Shown here: piece by piece, positions 25,875-34,990 of the stretch
Numbering within the stretch: the stretch's first letter is position 1
How the letters are laid out: every line of letters begins with the position of its first letter
Assembly: GCF_001625085.1 (NCBI RefSeq)
Contig: NZ_BDAW01000041.1
Location: forward strand, 16,940-80,939
Length of the DNA stretch: 64,000 nucleotides
Source of the DNA: Nocardia acidivorans NBRC 108247
GTDB lineage: Bacteria; Actinomycetota; Actinomycetes; Mycobacteriales; Mycobacteriaceae
Direction of reading: 5' to 3'
Made by a program: the position numbers and the translations under genes
The notes under the pieces: generated by a model
Told to the model about the DNA's origin: nothing
Databases searched by the model: none
The model's input: the letters and a program-made list of their open reading frames with translations, nothing else

Positions 25875-28031
25875 ATGTTCTCCCGACTGGGACGCTTTGT
25901 CGTCAAGCAGCCGTGGCTGGTTATCGGCGTCTGGCTTATCGCCATTGTCGCCATCGCCGCCACGGCGCCCAAACTCACCGCAACCACGGATCAGGCCGAC
26001 TTCCTCCCTTCGCACTACGAGTCCATCCGGGCGATGCAGACTCAGGAGAAGGCCTTCCCCAACAGTGCCACCCCGTCCGCGCTCATCGTCTTCGAGCGCG
26101 CCGACGGCGCACCGCTGACCGAGGCCGATGCGGCCACCGTGCAGGCGGCTGCGACCAAGCTCACCGAGCGAAAGATCAAGGACGTCACCGCGATCGCGGC
26201 AATGCCGGTCTCGGAGAACAAGCTCGTCGATGTCGTCGCGGTGCAGATGATCAAGGTCACCAGCCCGAATGATACGCGGCAGACCGATGCGGTGAAGGAT
26301 CTGCGCACCGCTCTGAAGGAGACGGTCGAGGGTTCGGACCTGAAGGCGGGTGTCACCGGGCAGGCGGCGCAGACGCTGGATCAGCAGGATTCGGGTAACA
26401 AGGCGCTGGCCATCATCGGTATCGCGACCATCGTGCTGATTCTGGTGCTGCTGCTGGTGATCTTCCGCAGCCCGGTCATCGCGCTGCTGCCGATTCTGGT
26501 GATCGGCGCCATCTCGATGGCGGTCAACGGTCTGATCGCCATGGTGTCCAAGGCTTTCGATCTCAAGGTCGACAGTTCCGTGCAGTCACTGCTGGTGGTG
26601 GTGTTGTTCGGTGTCGGCACGGACTACATCCTGTTCCTGATGTTCCGGTATCGGGAGCGCTTGCGTGCCGGTGAGGATCCCAAGACCGCCATGGTCAGCG
26701 CGGTGACCCGGGTGGGTGAGGCGATCAGTTCGGCCGCGGCCGCGGTGATCATCGCCTTCGGCGCGCTCATGCTGTCGACGCTGGGCATGTTCCGTTCGCT
26801 CGGTCCGGCGCTGGCCATTGCCGTCGCGGTGGCGCTGCTGGCGGGTCTGACCCTGGTTCCGGCGATCGTTTCGCTGTTGGGCACCAAGGTGTTCTGGCCG
26901 TCGAAGGCGTGGCAGCAGGAGCCGACGGGTGCGCGTTTCGCGGCGGTCGGCGGCTCGCTGGGTCGGCGTCCGGGGCTGTACGCGCTGGTTTCGGGTGGTC
27001 TGCTGGTGGCCCTGGGCGTGGTCGCGCTCGGCTTCAATCCGACCTTCGATCTGAGTTCGAGTTCGACCTCGGACACCTCCGAATCCACGGTCTACAGCAA
27101 GGAATTGCTCAAGGGCATGCCCGCGGGCACGACCCAGCCGTCGCAGGTCTATCTGAGTTCGGAGGGCACTGCGCTCACGGCCGACCAGCTGAGCACCTAT
27201 CGCACCGCGCTGACCGGTATCTCCGGTGTGGGTCAGGTCTCCGAGCCGAAGCTGTCGGAGAACCAGGAGATCGCCGAATACCAGGTGACGCTCAATGACG
27301 CTCCGGAGTCCGATGCGGCATTGAAGACGGTGCAGGGCCCGCTGCGTGATGTCGCGCATTCGGCCGCACCGGAGGGCGCCAAGGCCGTGGTCGGCGGTAT
27401 GACCTCGATCTTCGTGGACTTCAAGGCCGCGATGAATCGTGATTACGCGGTGGTGTTCCCGGTGGCCGCGGTGCTGATCATGCTGGTGCTGGGTCTGCTG
27501 CTGCGCAGTCTGGTGGCGCCCTGGTATCTGATCGCGTCGGTGTTCCTCGGGTTCGCCGCCACGCTCGGCGCCGCGGTGCTGGTTTTCCAGCACCTGCAAG
27601 GCAATTCGGGTCTGATCTTCACTTTGCCGCTGATCATGTATCTGTTCGTGGTCGCCCTCGGGACGGACTACAACATCCTCATGGTGGCGCGATTGCGGGA
27701 GGAGGCCCGCGAGGGTCACGATCCGCATCGGGCCGCGGCCGAGGCGGTCAAGCACACCGGCCCGACCATCGCCGCCGCCGGTCTGATCCTGGCGGGCACC
27801 TTCGCCTCGATGATGCTGGCGGGCAACAACGCCCTGTCCCAGATGGGTTTCGCCATCTCGGTGGGCATCGGTATCGCGGCCTTCGTGATGGCGATGTTCT
27901 TCACCCCGTCGGTGACCGCGCTGATCGGTCGCAAGGCGTGGTGGCCGGGTCACGGTGGTGATGCCGATCCGCAGGCGGAGTGGAATGAGCAGCAGTGGGC
28001 GCAGCCCGCCTCTGATTCCGCGCGCCGTTAG
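25875..28031 (+). CDS. MMPL/RND-family membrane transporter
   Basis: A 718-aa RND-type exporter. There are two repeats of one TM helix, a large external loop and five TM helices. The proton-relay motifs are GVGTDYILFLMFRYRERL (residues about 250) and ALGTDYNILMVARLREE (about 595), each with the Asp-Tyr pair of MMPL proteins. The ATG has GAAAGGA 8 nt upstream. The length is at the short end of the family and there is no large C-terminal cytoplasmic domain, so it is unlike the mycolate exporter MmpL3. The substrate is unknown; operator control suggests an inducible efflux or lipid-transport system. Confidence 0.9.
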   Translation: MFSRLGRFVVKQPWLVIGVWLIAIVAIAATAPKLTATTDQADFLPSHYESIRAMQTQEKAFPNSATPSALIVFERADGAPLTEADAATVQAAATKLTERKIKDVTAIAAMPVSENKLVDVVAVQMIKVTSPNDTRQTDAVKDLRTALKETVEGSDLKAGVTGQAAQTLDQQDSGNKALAIIGIATIVLILVLLLVIFRSPVIALLPILVIGAISMAVNGLIAMVSKAFDLKVDSSVQSLLVVVLFGVGTDYILFLMFRYRERLRAGEDPKTAMVSAVTRVGEAISSAAAAVIIAFGALMLSTLGMFRSLGPALAIAVAVALLAGLTLVPAIVSLLGTKVFWPSKAWQQEPTGARFAAVGGSLGRRPGLYALVSGGLLVALGVVALGFNPTFDLSSSSTSDTSESTVYSKELLKGMPAGTTQPSQVYLSSEGTALTADQLSTYRTALTGISGVGQVSEPKLSENQEIAEYQVTLNDAPESDAALKTVQGPLRDVAHSAAPEGAKAVVGGMTSIFVDFKAAMNRDYAVVFPVAAVLIMLVLGLLLRSLVAPWYLIASVFLGFAATLGAAVLVFQHLQGNSGLIFTLPLIMYLFVVALGTDYNILMVARLREEAREGHDPHRAAAEAVKHTGPTIAAAGLILAGTFASMMLAGNNALSQMGFAISVGIGIAAFVMAMFFTPSVTALIGRKAWWPGHGGDADPQAEWNEQQWAQPASDSARR

Positions 28032-28054
28032 CCGCGAATCCTGTTCCAGCACAG

Positions 28055-28087
28055 CCGGGCCCGTCTCCCTGTCGGAGGCGGGCCCGG
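28055..28087 (+). terminator. Terminator-like hairpin after the MMPL gene
   Basis: CCGGGCCCGTCTCC and GGAGGCGGGCCCGG pair with one mismatch around CTGTC, 24 nt after the stop. There is no immediate T-tract. Confidence 0.65.
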
Positions 28088-28226
28088 CCGCTGTACCGGG
28101 CTTTTCGCCGTTCTGACAGAAACGCGTTTCAGTTTTTTCCCGAAAGTGCCACGCCTCGAACTGGACAACCGATATGGTTCGCCGGACCGTACCCGCAGGG
28201 GGTTGGCACCCGAGGAGATTCCAGAC

Positions 28227-28637
28227 ATGACCACGACCGTGAACAAGCGCATCGCCCAGCGGGCCGGATTCGGCATCACCGCGCTGGCGGCGGTGGCCTG
28301 TTCGGCGGCCCTGACCGCGCCCTACGCCTCGGCGGTCCCCACCGGCCTGTCGGTGAACGCCCGCAATATCTACGCGGCCTGCACCTATGAGGTCACCGCC
28401 ACCTACGACCACTGGTTCGAAGCCTGGTTCTACGACAACGGCCTGGTCATCGGCGGCAGCCCGATCAGCCCGACCAACGGCAAAGCCACCATCCAGTGGA
28501 CCCCCAAGAGCGCCGGCACCCACACCCTCTCCACCCTCCAGGGCACCGCCTGGGAACTGAAGGTCAACGTCCTGCAGCCCACCCTCACCGGCAGCGCCAC
28601 CTGCGGCGCAAGCCCCCTGGGCTTCCTGGGCTCCTGA
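28227..28637 (+). CDS. Small secreted Ig-like/beta-rich protein of unknown function
   Basis: A 136-aa protein. Residues 1-39 are a signal peptide (basic start, ITALAAVACSAALTAPYASA-VPTG). The mature part of about 95 residues looks beta-stranded (CTYEVTATYDHWFEAWFYDNGLVIGGSPISPTNGKATIQWTPKSAGTHTLSTLQGTAWELKVNV), a pattern seen in bacterial Ig-like domains, and has two Cys that could pair. ATG 28227 follows CGAGGAGA by about 9 nt. No function is proposed. Confidence 0.7.
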   Translation: MTTTVNKRIAQRAGFGITALAAVACSAALTAPYASAVPTGLSVNARNIYAACTYEVTATYDHWFEAWFYDNGLVIGGSPISPTNGKATIQWTPKSAGTHTLSTLQGTAWELKVNVLQPTLTGSATCGASPLGFLGS

Positions 28638-28641
28638 TCCC

Positions 28642-28731
28642 GGTTCGGTGGCGGCCCAACCACACCGAACCGTCCCGGACCGGCTGACCGCCAAATCCTC
28701 TGTTCCCCAGGTCAGCCGGTCCACCCCTTTT
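28642..28731. terminator. Two hairpins between convergent genes
   Basis: The first is GGTTCGGTG/CACCGAACC (28642-28671). The second pairs GGACCGGCTGACC with GGTCAGCCGGTCC (28677-28722) and is followed by CACCCCTTTTC. The second is a good plus-strand terminator; the pair can work for both convergent genes. Confidence 0.8.
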
Positions 28732-28748
28732 CACGGGCGAAAACTGTT

Positions 28749-29513
28749 TCAGCGCAGGGTCGTATGCCAGACCAGGGCCGCGGCGAGTGCGCCCGCGCCG
28801 TTGACCGACCAGTGCAGGGCGATGGGGGCCAGCAGGCTGCCGCTGCGGCGGCGGAGCCAGGTGAAGACGGCTCCGGCGGCGGCGGTGGCGAGGACGGCCA
28901 GGCCGATGCCGAGGATCTGCCCCGCTACGCCGCTGCCGAGGATGCCGGTCAGGCCCTTGTTGCCGGTGGTGAGGCCCAGGGATGAGGCCACATGCCAGAG
29001 GCCGAAAAGCATTGAGCCCGCCGCGAATACGCCACGTGCGCCGTAGGCGCGGTCGAGGGTGCCGTGCAGGACGCCGCGGAAGGCGAGCTCCTCGGGGATG
29101 GCCGTTTGCAGGGGGATGACGATCATCGATGCGATGAGCGCGCCGGAGATGGTGGCGTAGCGGTCGGCCAGGAAGAACGGGCGGGTGATCGGCAGCAGTG
29201 CGCCGATGGCCACGGCGGTGAGGACCACGCCCACGGCGGCGAGGGCCCAGACCGAGCCGCGTCGCCAGTGCCTGGGGGACAGGCCGAGTTCGGCCCAGCC
29301 GAGGCCGCGGCGGCGGACCATGGCGAGCAGCACAATCGCGGCAATCGGGACGGTGACAATGCTGGCCCAGGCGGTGGTGAAGTGCGCGATGAGATTGGTG
29401 CAGATCAGAACGACCACGACGACCGCGACATCGAGGGAGGCGTGCAGGCGGTGGCGGAGGGGTGCGGGTGCTGCGGGGAGCGCAGCGATCGCACCGTTAT
29501 CGTTCTGAGACAT
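28749..29513 (-). CDS. CPBP-family intramembrane metalloprotease
   Basis: A 254-aa membrane protein with the three CPBP (Abi/CaaX-protease-like) motifs: EELAFRG near residue 142, FGLWH near residue 170 and HWSVN near residue 234. The Glu and His residues are the expected zinc ligands. About seven hydrophobic segments surround them. Family members process prenylated or membrane peptides or give bacteriocin immunity; the target here is unknown. It starts 46 nt after the convergent-strand gap from the pseudouridine synthase, in the same orientation. Confidence 0.85.
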   Translation of the reverse strand: MSQNDNGAIAALPAAPAPLRHRLHASLDVAVVVVVLICTNLIAHFTTAWASIVTVPIAAIVLLAMVRRRGLGWAELGLSPRHWRRGSVWALAAVGVVLTAVAIGALLPITRPFFLADRYATISGALIASMIVIPLQTAIPEELAFRGVLHGTLDRAYGARGVFAAGSMLFGLWHVASSLGLTTGNKGLTGILGSGVAGQILGIGLAVLATAAAGAVFTWLRRRSGSLLAPIALHWSVNGAGALAAALVWHTTLR

Positions 29514-29559
29514 CCCGGCCAGTGTACGTACGGATCCTTAGAACGCACTACGAATGTGG

Positions 29560-30516
29560 TTAAAGCTGATCTCCGGTACGGATCGGCCCGCCTGCCCAGC
29601 CCTCCGGATCGGTCCAAGCCTGCAGCGTGCGGGCTGTTTCGAAGCGGCGCGGCTGTCGTGAGATCGGGTCGGTGAATTCGAGCGCACAGGCCAGCAATTG
29701 CAGTGGCCGTGAGTAGTCGTCGACCGGTTTATCGGTGAGGTCGGGATAGAAGTCGTCGCCGAGAATCGGAATGCCGAGCGAATTCATATGCAGTCGTAGC
29801 TGATGGGTGCGGCCGGTCTTGGGCTTCAAATTGTATCGCCCCAGTCCGTCGCGCTGCTCCAGCAATTCGACCAGCGTCTCGGCATTGGGTTCGCCGGGTT
29901 CCTCGAAGGCCCGCAGCACCTGCCGCTCCTTGACGATCCGGCTGATCACCGTGCGTGGTAGTTCGAGTTCGGGATCGAAGCGCGCGATGGCCTCGTACTC
30001 CTTGTGCACCACCCGCTTGTGGAACATGGTCTGATACGCCCCGCGCACAGCCGGATTCACGATGAACAGGATCAGTCCGGCGGTGACGCGATCGAGTCGA
30101 TGCGCGGGCACCAGATCGGGTAGCTCGAGTTCGCGTCGTAGTCGCACCAGCGCGGTCTGCAATATGTGCTGTCCACGCGGAATCGTGGCGAGGAAGTGCG
30201 GTTTGTCGATGACGAGAATGTTCTCGTCCCGATGCACGATGCCGATCTCGAACGGCACCTCGGTTTCGACGGGCAGATCCCGGTGGAACCACACGGCCCC
30301 GCCGGGCACGTACGCGGCATCGGGCGCGATCGGCCCGTCGAGATCCACGATCCCGCCTTCCCGCAACAGCGCGTCGATGCGCGCCGGATCCACCCGCGGC
30401 AATCGATCGACGAGATGATCGCGAATGGTCGCCCATTCCCCATCCTCGGGCATCCGCAACCGCGCCGGGTCCAACCCATGCCGCTTCCCCAGCGGCGGCT
30501 GCTGCCTACGTCTCAC
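29560..30516 (-). CDS. RluA-family pseudouridine synthase
   Basis: A 318-aa RNA pseudouridine synthase. The catalytic motif H-R-L-D-R-V-T-A-G near residue 140 carries the nucleophilic Asp, and TGRTHQLRLHMNSLGIPILGDDFY near residue 240 is the second family block. The N-terminal about 85 residues (RIDALLREGGIVDLDGPI) look like a reduced S4-like domain. GTG 30516 is the first start. The target uridine in rRNA or tRNA cannot be told. Confidence 0.9.
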   Translation of the reverse strand: MRRRQQPPLGKRHGLDPARLRMPEDGEWATIRDHLVDRLPRVDPARIDALLREGGIVDLDGPIAPDAAYVPGGAVWFHRDLPVETEVPFEIGIVHRDENILVIDKPHFLATIPRGQHILQTALVRLRRELELPDLVPAHRLDRVTAGLILFIVNPAVRGAYQTMFHKRVVHKEYEAIARFDPELELPRTVISRIVKERQVLRAFEEPGEPNAETLVELLEQRDGLGRYNLKPKTGRTHQLRLHMNSLGIPILGDDFYPDLTDKPVDDYSRPLQLLACALEFTDPISRQPRRFETARTLQAWTDPEGWAGGPIRTGDQL

Positions 30517-30623
30517 CCCGCGAACCCTATCGGCGACGTATTCGCGCTGGTGCAGGGGCCTACTCGACGTTTGCCGGTGTCAGTGCGCGCACGTCCGAAC
30601 GGACTGCCCGCTGGATGGCAAAG

Positions 30624-30642
30624 TTAGCCTAGCCTATCCTTC
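30624..30642. promoter_or_regulatory. IdeR/DtxR-type iron box upstream of the ABC transporter pair
   Basis: TTAGCCTAGCCTATCCTTC agrees with the iron-box consensus TTAGGTTAGGCTAACCTAA at 13 of 19 positions by hand count. It lies 55 bp before the ABC start, where an iron repressor would act. Confidence 0.65.
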
Positions 30643-30696
30643 GGGCGAAAATTGTGTGAGGATCGGGCGGATGGAACCAAGGGTGAGGGGCTTCTG

Positions 30697-32529
30697 ATGA
30701 CAGTCGAGGTCGCGCCGGACAAGGCGGCGGCGAAGGCGCGCAAACAGCGGGAAGCGCGGGCGCGGAAGGAGATTCTGGCTCCGGTCGGCGGGGTGCTGAC
30801 GCTGGCGAGTCTGTTGGTCGCCATCGCGTCGGTGTGCGCTGTGGTGCCGTTCCTGCTCATCGTCTCGGCCTGCCGGGAGCTGTTGAACGACACCGTCGAT
30901 ACCGATCGGGTGTGGCGGCTGCTGCTCGTCGCGGTGGTCGTGCTGGTGGCGCGGGCCCTGTTGCAGGCGGTCGCGCTGACCTGGTCGCATCTGGTGGATG
31001 CCGGATTCCAGCTGACGCTGCGCCGCCTGCTCGCCGATAAATTGACCCGGGTTCCGCTGGGCTGGTTCGGTGATCGCACCTCCGCGGAGGTGAAGAAGTA
31101 CCTCCAGGACGATGTGGAGGCGCTGCACTATCTGGTCGCGCACGCCCGGCTGGATTTCATCGGTTCGGTGACCGTGCCGCTGGTGACGCTCGTCTACCTG
31201 TTCATCGTGGACTGGCGGCTCACCCTCGTGCTGCTGGTGCCGCTGGTCCTCTACGCGCTGTGCATGAAGAGGATGCTGGACGAGCCGGGCCGCGAGCGCA
31301 TGCTCACCTACAACGCCGCCGAACAGCGCACTCGCGAGGCGACCGTGGAGTTCGTGGACGGTATCCAGGTGGTGCGGGCGTTCGGCCGGGCGGGTAAGGC
31401 GCACAGCGTCTTCCAGGACGCGGTCGATCATCAGACCGACAGTCTGCGGCGGTTGAAGATGCCGATCGTCTCGGTGCAGTCGCTCTCGGACGCGGTGGTG
31501 TCGCCGGTCTTCGTCATGCTGCTGGTGGTGCTGGCCGGGTTGACCGGTGTCGGCGCGGGGTGGATCGAACCCCTGGATGTGTTGCCGTTCTTGCTGATCG
31601 GCCTGGGGCTGGGCAGTTCGCTGATGGGTCTGGGCTACGGGGCGCAGGCCCTGCGCACCGCCGGTGACGCGGCGCTGCGACTGCACGAACTCATGCGGAC
31701 CCCCGAATTGGCTTCCAGCTCAGCGGTTTCGGATGACACCGAATCGGCGGAGGCGCGGGCCGCCGCGCCCGTCGCCGCGGGCCTGGTGCGTTTCGAGGGC
31801 GTGAGTTTCGGCTACCGCGACGATCATCAGGTGTTGCGCGGCATCGATCTGGAACTCGCCCCGGGCACGCTCACCGCCCTGGTCGGCCCGAGCGGTTCCG
31901 GCAAGTCCACCCTGGCCAAACTGCTGCCCCGCTTCTATGACGTGCAGGCGGGTCGAATCACCATCGGCGGCCGGGATATTCGTGACTTCAGCACCGAGGA
32001 GCTGTATCGCACGGTCGGATTCGTCTTCCAGGATGTGCGCCTGATCCGCGGCAGTATTCGCGACAACCTACTGCTGGCCCGCCCCGACGCGGAGCCGGAC
32101 GCACTCGAGCGGGCGGCCCGTGCCGCGCAGATCCACGACCGGATCATGAGCCTGCCGCGCGGCTACGACTCCGAGATCGGTGTCGACGCCACGCTTTCCG
32201 GCGGTGAGGCGCAACGCCTTTCGATCGCCCGCGCACTGCTCGCCGATACCCCGGTGCTGGTGCTGGACGAGGCCACCGCCTTCGCGGATCCGGAATCCGA
32301 GGCGGCGGTGCAGGACGCGCTGGCCGCCTTGGTCGCGGGCCGCACCGTGCTGGTGATCGCGCACCGACTGCACACCATCACCGGGGTAGACCGAATTCTG
32401 GTGCTGGAGAACGGCGTACTGGTCGAACAGGGCGATCATTCGAGCCTGGTCGCGGCCGGTGGTCTCTATCAGCGACTATGGCAGATCAATGAGGCGGCGC
32501 TGGATGTGGTGCTGGAGGGAACGCGATGA
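30697..32529 (+). CDS. ABC half transporter, IrtA-like (siderophore transport), no siderophore-interacting domain
   Basis: A 610-aa protein. Six TM helices occupy about residues 30-320, then an ATPase with GPSGSGKST near 400, LSGGEAQRLSIARALL near 500 and VLVLDEATAFADPE. The exporter-type fold with iron-box control and position next to siderophore genes matches mycobacterial IrtAB, which imports mycobactin-type siderophores. Unlike IrtA it lacks the N-terminal FAD-binding siderophore-reductase domain. ATG 30697 follows GTGAGGGG; an upstream GTG is less likely. The stop overlaps the next gene (ATGA). Export rather than import cannot be excluded. Confidence 0.8.
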   Translation: MTVEVAPDKAAAKARKQREARARKEILAPVGGVLTLASLLVAIASVCAVVPFLLIVSACRELLNDTVDTDRVWRLLLVAVVVLVARALLQAVALTWSHLVDAGFQLTLRRLLADKLTRVPLGWFGDRTSAEVKKYLQDDVEALHYLVAHARLDFIGSVTVPLVTLVYLFIVDWRLTLVLLVPLVLYALCMKRMLDEPGRERMLTYNAAEQRTREATVEFVDGIQVVRAFGRAGKAHSVFQDAVDHQTDSLRRLKMPIVSVQSLSDAVVSPVFVMLLVVLAGLTGVGAGWIEPLDVLPFLLIGLGLGSSLMGLGYGAQALRTAGDAALRLHELMRTPELASSSAVSDDTESAEARAAAPVAAGLVRFEGVSFGYRDDHQVLRGIDLELAPGTLTALVGPSGSGKSTLAKLLPRFYDVQAGRITIGGRDIRDFSTEELYRTVGFVFQDVRLIRGSIRDNLLLARPDAEPDALERAARAAQIHDRIMSLPRGYDSEIGVDATLSGGEAQRLSIARALLADTPVLVLDEATAFADPESEAAVQDALAALVAGRTVLVIAHRLHTITGVDRILVLENGVLVEQGDHSSLVAAGGLYQRLWQINEAALDVVLEGTR

Positions 32530-34262
32530 TTCGCAGGGTTTTCGCCCTGGTGCCGAGCGAGTTCGCCGCGCTCACACCGAGATTGCTGGCCGCTATCACC
32601 GCGCAGGCGCTGAGTCAGGCCGCCGCGTACCTGCTGCTGGTGCCGGTGCTCGAGGCACTGTTCGAGGGTGATACCGGCGGTGCTTGGCGCTGGACCATCT
32701 GGCTGGCCGCCGCGGTGGCGGGTGTCATCGGATTCGGTTTCGTCCAGGCGGTGCTCGGCCTGCGCATCGGCGTCGGCATGCAGCAGGGGTTGCAGACCCG
32801 GCTCGGTGATCATCTGAATTCCCTGCCGCTGGGCTGGTTCGAGACCCGGCACGCCGGTGCGCTGTCGCGGCTGGTGGTGGAGAACGTCCGCGAGGTGCAG
32901 GGTCTGATCGCGTACCTGCTGGCCAAGATGCTGACCGGTGTGATCGTCCCGCTGGGTGTGGCGATCGGAATGTTGTTCGTGGACTGGCGGATTTCGCTCG
33001 CCATGCTGCTGTCGGCCCCGGTGCTGTATCTGGTGAACCTGTGGGCGAATCGCTCGTACACCGCCTCCGACGAGCAGTTGCACGAGGCGTCGGCCGAGGC
33101 CAATGCCCGGGTGCTGGAGTTCGCGCAGGCGCAGCCGGTGCTGCGTTCCTTCGGGGCGGTGGGCGAGGGCAACAAGGCGTTGCACGCGGCCCTGATCCGG
33201 CAGCGCAGGGCCGCCACGGGCCTGCTGTTCGCGAGTGTGCCCGGCCTGATGGTGTTTTCGCTGTGCGTACAGGCGGTGTTCCTGGTGCTGGTGTACCTGG
33301 TCGTGGGTCAGGTGACCGACGGCGGTATCTCGGCGGCCGCGGCCATCGCCCTGGTGGCGGTGAGCTCACGTTTCATCGAGCCGTTGAATCAGGCCGCGCA
33401 GTTGGGCACGGCTCTGCGCTCGGCGGTTTCGGCGGCCGAGCGGGTGACCACATTGCTGGCCGAACCCGCACTGCCGCAGCCGGATTCCGATCCGGAGCCC
33501 GGCGCGCCGAGCGTGGTCTTCGACAACGTGAGCTTCGCGTACCGCACCGGCGCGCAGGTGCTCTCGGGGGTGTCCTTCACGGTCGAACCGGGTACCACCA
33601 CCGCGATCGTCGGCCCCAGCGGTGCGGGCAAGTCGACGGTGCTGCGGTTGGCCGCGCGCTTCCACGATGCTGATTCGGGCCGAGTCCTGGTGAGCGGCAA
33701 CGATGTCCGCGAGCAGACCTCGCGCGCACTGCTGGGCCGGATGTCCCTGGTGTTCCAGAACGTCTACCTGTTCAACCGTTCGATTCTGGAGAATATTCGC
33801 GCCGGTCGCCCCGAGGCCACGGACGAGCAGGTGCGGGTGGCGGCCGCCGCGGCGCGGGTGGACGAGATCGCCGAGCGCCTGCCGCGGGGCTGGGACAGTG
33901 CGGTAGGCGAGGGCGGTGCGGCCCTGTCCGGTGGTGAGCGCCAACGGGTTTCGATCGCCCGCGCCCTGCTCAAGGATGCCCCGGTGGTGCTGCTGGACGA
34001 GGCCACCAGTGCACTGGATCCGCAGAACGAGGCGGTGGTGGTGCGCGGTGTGCACGAGCTGACCCGGGATCGCACGGTGATCGTGGTGGCGCACCGGCTG
34101 GCCACCATCGCGCACGCCGATCAGATTCTGTTCATGGAGGCGGGTCGCATTGTCGAGCGCGGCACCCATGCCGAGCTACTGGCGCTGGACGGCCGCTATG
34201 CCGGGTTCTGGAATGAGCGCACGCGCGCGACCGGTTGGCGGCTGGAATCGGTTTCGGTGTAG
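32526..34262 (+). CDS. ABC half transporter, IrtB-like
   Basis: A 578-aa partner of the preceding gene: TM region about residues 15-310, Walker A GPSGAGKST near 360, LSGGERQRVSIARALL near 465, and VVLLDEATSALDP. It is translationally coupled to the first subunit by a 4-nt overlap, so the two probably form a heterodimer. The ATPase signature is canonical in both, unlike heterodimeric exporters with one degenerate site. A very strong hairpin follows the gene. Confidence 0.8.
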   Translation: MIRRVFALVPSEFAALTPRLLAAITAQALSQAAAYLLLVPVLEALFEGDTGGAWRWTIWLAAAVAGVIGFGFVQAVLGLRIGVGMQQGLQTRLGDHLNSLPLGWFETRHAGALSRLVVENVREVQGLIAYLLAKMLTGVIVPLGVAIGMLFVDWRISLAMLLSAPVLYLVNLWANRSYTASDEQLHEASAEANARVLEFAQAQPVLRSFGAVGEGNKALHAALIRQRRAATGLLFASVPGLMVFSLCVQAVFLVLVYLVVGQVTDGGISAAAAIALVAVSSRFIEPLNQAAQLGTALRSAVSAAERVTTLLAEPALPQPDSDPEPGAPSVVFDNVSFAYRTGAQVLSGVSFTVEPGTTTAIVGPSGAGKSTVLRLAARFHDADSGRVLVSGNDVREQTSRALLGRMSLVFQNVYLFNRSILENIRAGRPEATDEQVRVAAAAARVDEIAERLPRGWDSAVGEGGAALSGGERQRVSIARALLKDAPVVLLDEATSALDPQNEAVVVRGVHELTRDRTVIVVAHRLATIAHADQILFMEAGRIVERGTHAELLALDGRYAGFWNERTRATGWRLESVSV

Positions 34263-34291
34263 TACTTCTCGCATAGCGGAGATCCGAATAG

Positions 34292-34333
34292 GGCCGAGCC
34301 CCGGGTATTCCATGGAATACCCGGGGCTCGGCC
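34292..34333. terminator. 42-nt perfect palindrome, bidirectional terminator
   Basis: Two arms of 20 bp, beginning GGCCGAGCCCCGGGTATTCC, are perfect complements around AT. It lies between the convergent ABC and MTB12-like genes. No T-tract follows. Confidence 0.7.
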
Positions 34334-34373
34334 TTGCCACACAGTGGATTACGGCGTTACGCGACGCCGCGAA

Positions 34374-34856
34374 TCACAGGTTGCAGGACTGTCCGGCGTA
34401 GTACGCGACCGAGCACTCGGATTCGCGGGTGAGCTTCCAGGTGCCGTCGATCTCGCGCCAGGCCATCTCGATATTCGGGAAGGTGCCGTAGCCGTCGACG
34501 GTGACCTGCAGGTTGGCGGTGAGGGTGTCACCGTTCTGTCCGACCGGTCCGGCGAGCGTCCAGCGCAGGCTCGGAACGGTATTGATCACGCTGCCGACCT
34601 GATCGAGCAGTGGCAGACCCGCTTCGCCCGCTTCGAGTTCGGCGGCGCGCGCCGAACGGGACGCGTCCGGGTTCAGCGCCAAGCGCAGCTTGGCGTTCAG
34701 GTCGCCCAGACCCGGCTGCGCGGTGCGGACCGGTGCGACGATCGGGGCGGCCTGGGCCGGTGCGACAGTCGCCACATTGATACCGCCGATCACGGCCGCG
34801 GCGGCGAAAACCGCTGCTCCCAGCTTCTTTCGGGTGGTGCTGATCATGTATTTCAT
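34374..34856 (-). CDS. Secreted MTB12-like protein under a shared iron box
   Basis: A 160-aa exported protein. A signal peptide occupies about residues 1-38 (ending APAQA-APIV). The mature region (LNAKLRLALNPDASRSARAAELEAGEAGLPLLDQVGSVINTVPSLRWTLAGPVGQNGDTLTANLQVTVDGYGTFPNIEMAWREIDGTWKLT) follows the pattern of the mycobacterial low-molecular-weight antigen MTB12, an NTF2-like small domain. Two Cys near the C terminus could form a disulfide. Divergent from the hydroxylase gene across an iron box, so it is probably iron-repressed. An accessory role in siderophore handling is inference. Confidence 0.7.
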   Translation of the reverse strand: MKYMISTTRKKLGAAVFAAAAVIGGINVATVAPAQAAPIVAPVRTAQPGLGDLNAKLRLALNPDASRSARAAELEAGEAGLPLLDQVGSVINTVPSLRWTLAGPVGQNGDTLTANLQVTVDGYGTFPNIEMAWREIDGTWKLTRESECSVAYYAGQSCNL

Positions 34857-34910
34857 CCAATCGTTCACTGCGGTGAGCCGCGGGCGGTGCCCGAGCGGTA
34901 CCAAGCAATA

Positions 34911-34929
34911 TAAGGTAAGCCTATGCAAA
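34911..34929. promoter_or_regulatory. Iron box between MTB12-like and hydroxylase genes
   Basis: TAAGGTAAGCCTATGCAAA agrees with the iron-box consensus (either central orientation) at 14 of 19 positions. It sits 55 bp from the secreted-protein start on one side and about 60 bp from the hydroxylase start on the other. Confidence 0.6.
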
Positions 34930-34990
34930 CATGGGAGGGGACCTTGGTTGCTGTGACGCGATCGCCGAGCGGTTGCGAACGAAAGTGAGT

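Noticed and set aside
28146..28226. Upstream start for the small secreted protein
   Set aside because: It would put 27 polar residues before a clear signal peptide; ATG 28227 has its own ribosome site.
34292..34333. Phage or plasmid attachment site
   Set aside because: No integrase or tRNA is near; the position between convergent stops fits a terminator.
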